From assembly GCA_019321725.1 (NCBI GenBank), contig CM033110.1:24173210-24237209 (forward strand): a stretch of DNA of 64,000 nt. Reading direction: 5' to 3'. Positions 61,749 to 64,000 of this stretch are shown here, piece by piece. A program made the translations under genes and the position numbers. Every line of letters starts with the position of its first letter. Position 1 is the first letter of the stretch. The notes beneath the pieces are model-generated. The model saw only the letters and a program-made list of their open reading frames with translations. It did not search any database and was not told where the DNA came from. Origin of the DNA: Paulownia fortunei (taxonomy: Eukaryota; Streptophyta; Magnoliopsida; Lamiales; Paulowniaceae).

Positions 61749-64000
61749 ATGTTCTCTGCTTCTGCTAGAAATTTCCAAAAGCAATCCCTCAGAACCCTCT
61801 CCTCCCTGCTCCTCAATCAAAGGTAATTTCTTTTGGGTTATGTTTTCTTAAGGATTTCTCATTTTTCCAAAAAAAAGTGCATATGTATAGCAATCGGAAC
61901 TTGTTATTATTCAGGAATGAGAAGCTAGCAAGAAGCAGTATTCCTGCAATATTGACGCCTGTCATTAGCAATGTGAGTTTGCCAAGTTCTGAATTTCCTT
62001 CAACAAAAATGTGGAATTTTTTTTATGGAGTTAGGGGGTTTTCGGCGAAGAGCATGAGGAGTAAAGTGGAGAAACGGATGCAAAGGGAGTCAGGCAAAAC
62101 CCTCAGGGAAATTCGAAGGGCTAAAAAGTTGAGGAAGAAATTGATGACTGATGAGGAACGCCTTATCTACAATATTAGAAGAGTATGCTACTAATTACAG
62201 TAGTTATTGGATTTTTTTGTTGCTTGAAATTGTTTGTATAAATGTTATGCCTTAATTTTCTTCATTACCCATTGCTTGCTATTTGTTGGAATTTTAGTTG
62301 GTCGAAATTGTTTGTATAAATGTTATGTCTTGATTCTTTGATTCAATATGCACTTTATTAAGCATTTTTAGTTGCTAAAATTGTTTGTGCAAATGTTGTG
62401 TGTCGAATTTTCAATTCAATAGTTATTAATTGATCTTCTAGTAATATCTTGCTTCCTAGTAATTGGTGTTTTAGTTTGTGTAAATGTTATGTCTCAATTA
62501 TTCATTTCAATGCGATCTTAATTGAGATATGTAGTAATATTTTTGCTTCATAGTTATTGGAATTTTAGTTGCTCATGAATTGCTTGTGTAAATGTTATGT
62601 TTCAATTCTTTCATTCCATTAGTTCTTAAATTGAACTTTGTACTAATATTTGCATCCTTGTTATTTTCTGATGCTGCGGAATTGTTTGTCCAAATTGTTT
62701 TATCTTTATTCTTCAATTCAGTGTCTTATTCATTGAGAGTTTTTGATTGTTTGTGCTTTGCCTGGACTCCTACTGTGATGTGCAGTCATGTCCATTTTCT
62801 CTGGTGTTTACTATTATAGAGTAATAGAAGAGAAGGTTAGAATTTGGAAACAAGTAAACACCATATGTTTTTCCGGGATAAATGATATCAAGCTTGTGAA
62901 ACTGTTTTTGACTTTCTCGTCCCTTTTTACATTACTGCATATCGTGCATTTACATTCCTTTAGATTTCTTGAAAAGCATATTCAAACTTTATGTGTTGGT
63001 TCAATGTTGTTTTGCATTTGGTTGTACTATTTGCCGTCTCCATGATTTTCTTTTTGGGATTGGACTTGGTTATTTTTATTTTTGCTAATTTATCTCTGGT
63101 TCACTTGAAATAATACTCATTATCTTAATATTTGGCAATGCCGATTTCTCTCTTTTTCCTACCCCTTTGTTATGTTCTTTTATTTTCACCAGCATATTTT
63201 GCACTTTTGCTTCCTGTTTGACTAGTACAGGCAAAGAAAAAGGTCGCTTTGCTTCTTCAGAAATTGCAAAAGTATGAATTGCCAGAGCTTCCACCTCCTC
63301 GCCATGACCCTGAGCTGTTGACTCTAGAGCACTTACAGGCATACAAGAAGATTGGCTTCAGAAATAAAAACTATGTTCCTGTTGGTGTTCGTGGAGTCTT
63401 TGGAGGAGTTGTTCAAAATATGCACCTTCATTGGAAGTTCCATGAGACAGTGCAAGTTTGTTGTGATAATTTTCCCAAGGAAAAAATTAAGGAGATGGCA
63501 ACCATGCTGGCAAGATTGAGTGGTGGGATTGTGGTCAACATACACAATGTGAAAACCATTATCATGTTCCGTGGCAGAAATTATCGTCAACCGAAAAATT
63601 TGATACCTATCAATACCCTAACGAAAAGAAAGGTCATGTATAATCTTCCTTTCATTGGTTGCTTGCATGATTTTTACATAATTTTTGAGTCTTAAATCAC
63701 CCAGTACACTTTTTACCTAGAAAGAGGGTCCATATTAGCAGCCCTGCTAGAGACGCAACATATTTCTTCTGCAACTTTCGAAATGCTTTGTAAAATTGTT
63801 CTGTGAAATATATGTTTTAACCATAATCATTGGTGTCTTTAACATGCAGGCATTATTTAAGGCGCGATTTGAACAAGCTCTCGAATCTCAGAAACTTAAC
63901 ATAAAGAAAACAGAACAAGAGCTCCGCAGGAAGGGGGTAAATCCCGATGATCCAGTTGCCATGGCCAGCATCCAGAGAGTGGCCTCCACATTTTTCAATG
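61749..64000 (+). CDS. CRM-domain RNA-binding protein, probably mitochondrial, 3' partial
   Basis: CRM (CRS1/YhbY) proteins bind group II introns and ribosomal RNA in organelles. Exons 61749-61822, 61915-62182, 63231-63632 and 63850 to beyond 64000 give 298 residues in the window. The N-terminus (MFSASARNFQKQSLRTLSSL) is Arg/Ser-rich without acidic residues, as in mitochondrial presequences. A basic linker (RRAKKLRKKLMTDEE) leads to the single CRM domain at ~144-240: LTLEHLQAYKKIGFR, GVRGVFGGVVQNMHLHWKFH, then IVVNIHNVKTIIMFRGRNY with the Gly-rich loop. A charged helical region follows (KKTEQELRRKG). I compare it with At3g27550 (CFM9), whose gene neighbours ATN1 in Arabidopsis; At3g25440 type is the alternative. 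The 1-kb intron 2 holds a degenerate tandem repeat. Confidence 0.9.
62217..62700 (+). repeat. Degenerate tandem repeat inside the CRM-gene intron
   Basis: About five copies of a ~100-bp unit recur: TTGTTTGTRTAAATGTTATG, then TCAATT or a similar pyrimidine-rich piece, then TARTAATATYTTGC and GGAATTTTAGTTGCT. Copies start near 62230, 62308, 62380, 62475 and 62582 and are diverged. Confidence 0.75.

Noticed and set aside
1..64000. CRISPR arrays, operons or bacterial features
   Set aside because: This is intron-bearing plant DNA. The direct repeats are two-copy tandem duplications without spacers.

Overview
The window looks like nuclear DNA of a eudicot plant. It is AT-rich, with intron-dense genes using GT-AG junctions, long AT-rich intergenic stretches, microsatellites, small inverted-repeat elements and several plant-only families (AGC VIII kinase with a DFD motif, CRM-domain protein, tail-anchored sucrase/ferredoxin-like protein). 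I cannot fix the species. I joined exons by hand from homology, reading frame and splice sites. Every complete model below has a coding length divisible by three.

Layout: (1) 354-6361 +, 3' part of a TAP-like half ABC transporter (ABCB26 type), followed at about 6895-9135 by a decayed partial copy of its ATPase exons, split by a 1-kb inverted-repeat element. (2) 11722-18727 +, nuclear pore membrane protein GP210/NUP210. (3) 22066-24244 +, hnRNP with two RRMs and a Gly-rich tail. (4) 25345-27394 +, small probably plastid protein of unknown function. (5) 32526-35294 +, D6PK-like AGC kinase. (6) 36390-39145 +, sucrase/ferredoxin-like (Apd1/Aim32-type) Fe-S protein. (7) 40419-41661 -, armadillo-repeat protein. 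(8) 44624-46911 +, glucose-6-phosphate 1-epimerase-like protein. (9) 47510-48869 -, chalcone-isomerase-fold protein. (10) 50100-53109 +, RRP8 rRNA methyltransferase. (11) 55613-58255 +, ATN1-like Raf-type kinase. (12) 61749-64000 +, CRM-domain RNA-binding protein, cut by the window end.

The genes do not form a pathway. From memory, however, the order GP210, RRM protein, small plastid protein, sucrase/ferredoxin-like, RRP8, ATN1-like kinase matches Arabidopsis At5g40480-At5g40540. The D6PK-like, sucrase/ferredoxin-like, ATN1 and CRM genes match the At3g27550-At3g27580 block. The window may therefore keep an ancestral order that was split between two Arabidopsis duplicates.

I found no wholly new system. 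The points most worth checking are a Gln in place of the H-loop His in the ABC transporter together with a GC-AG intron, the decayed ABC copy, two substitutions at conserved His positions in the epimerase-like protein, a probable poison splice acceptor in the RRM gene, and a degenerate tandem repeat in a CRM-gene intron.
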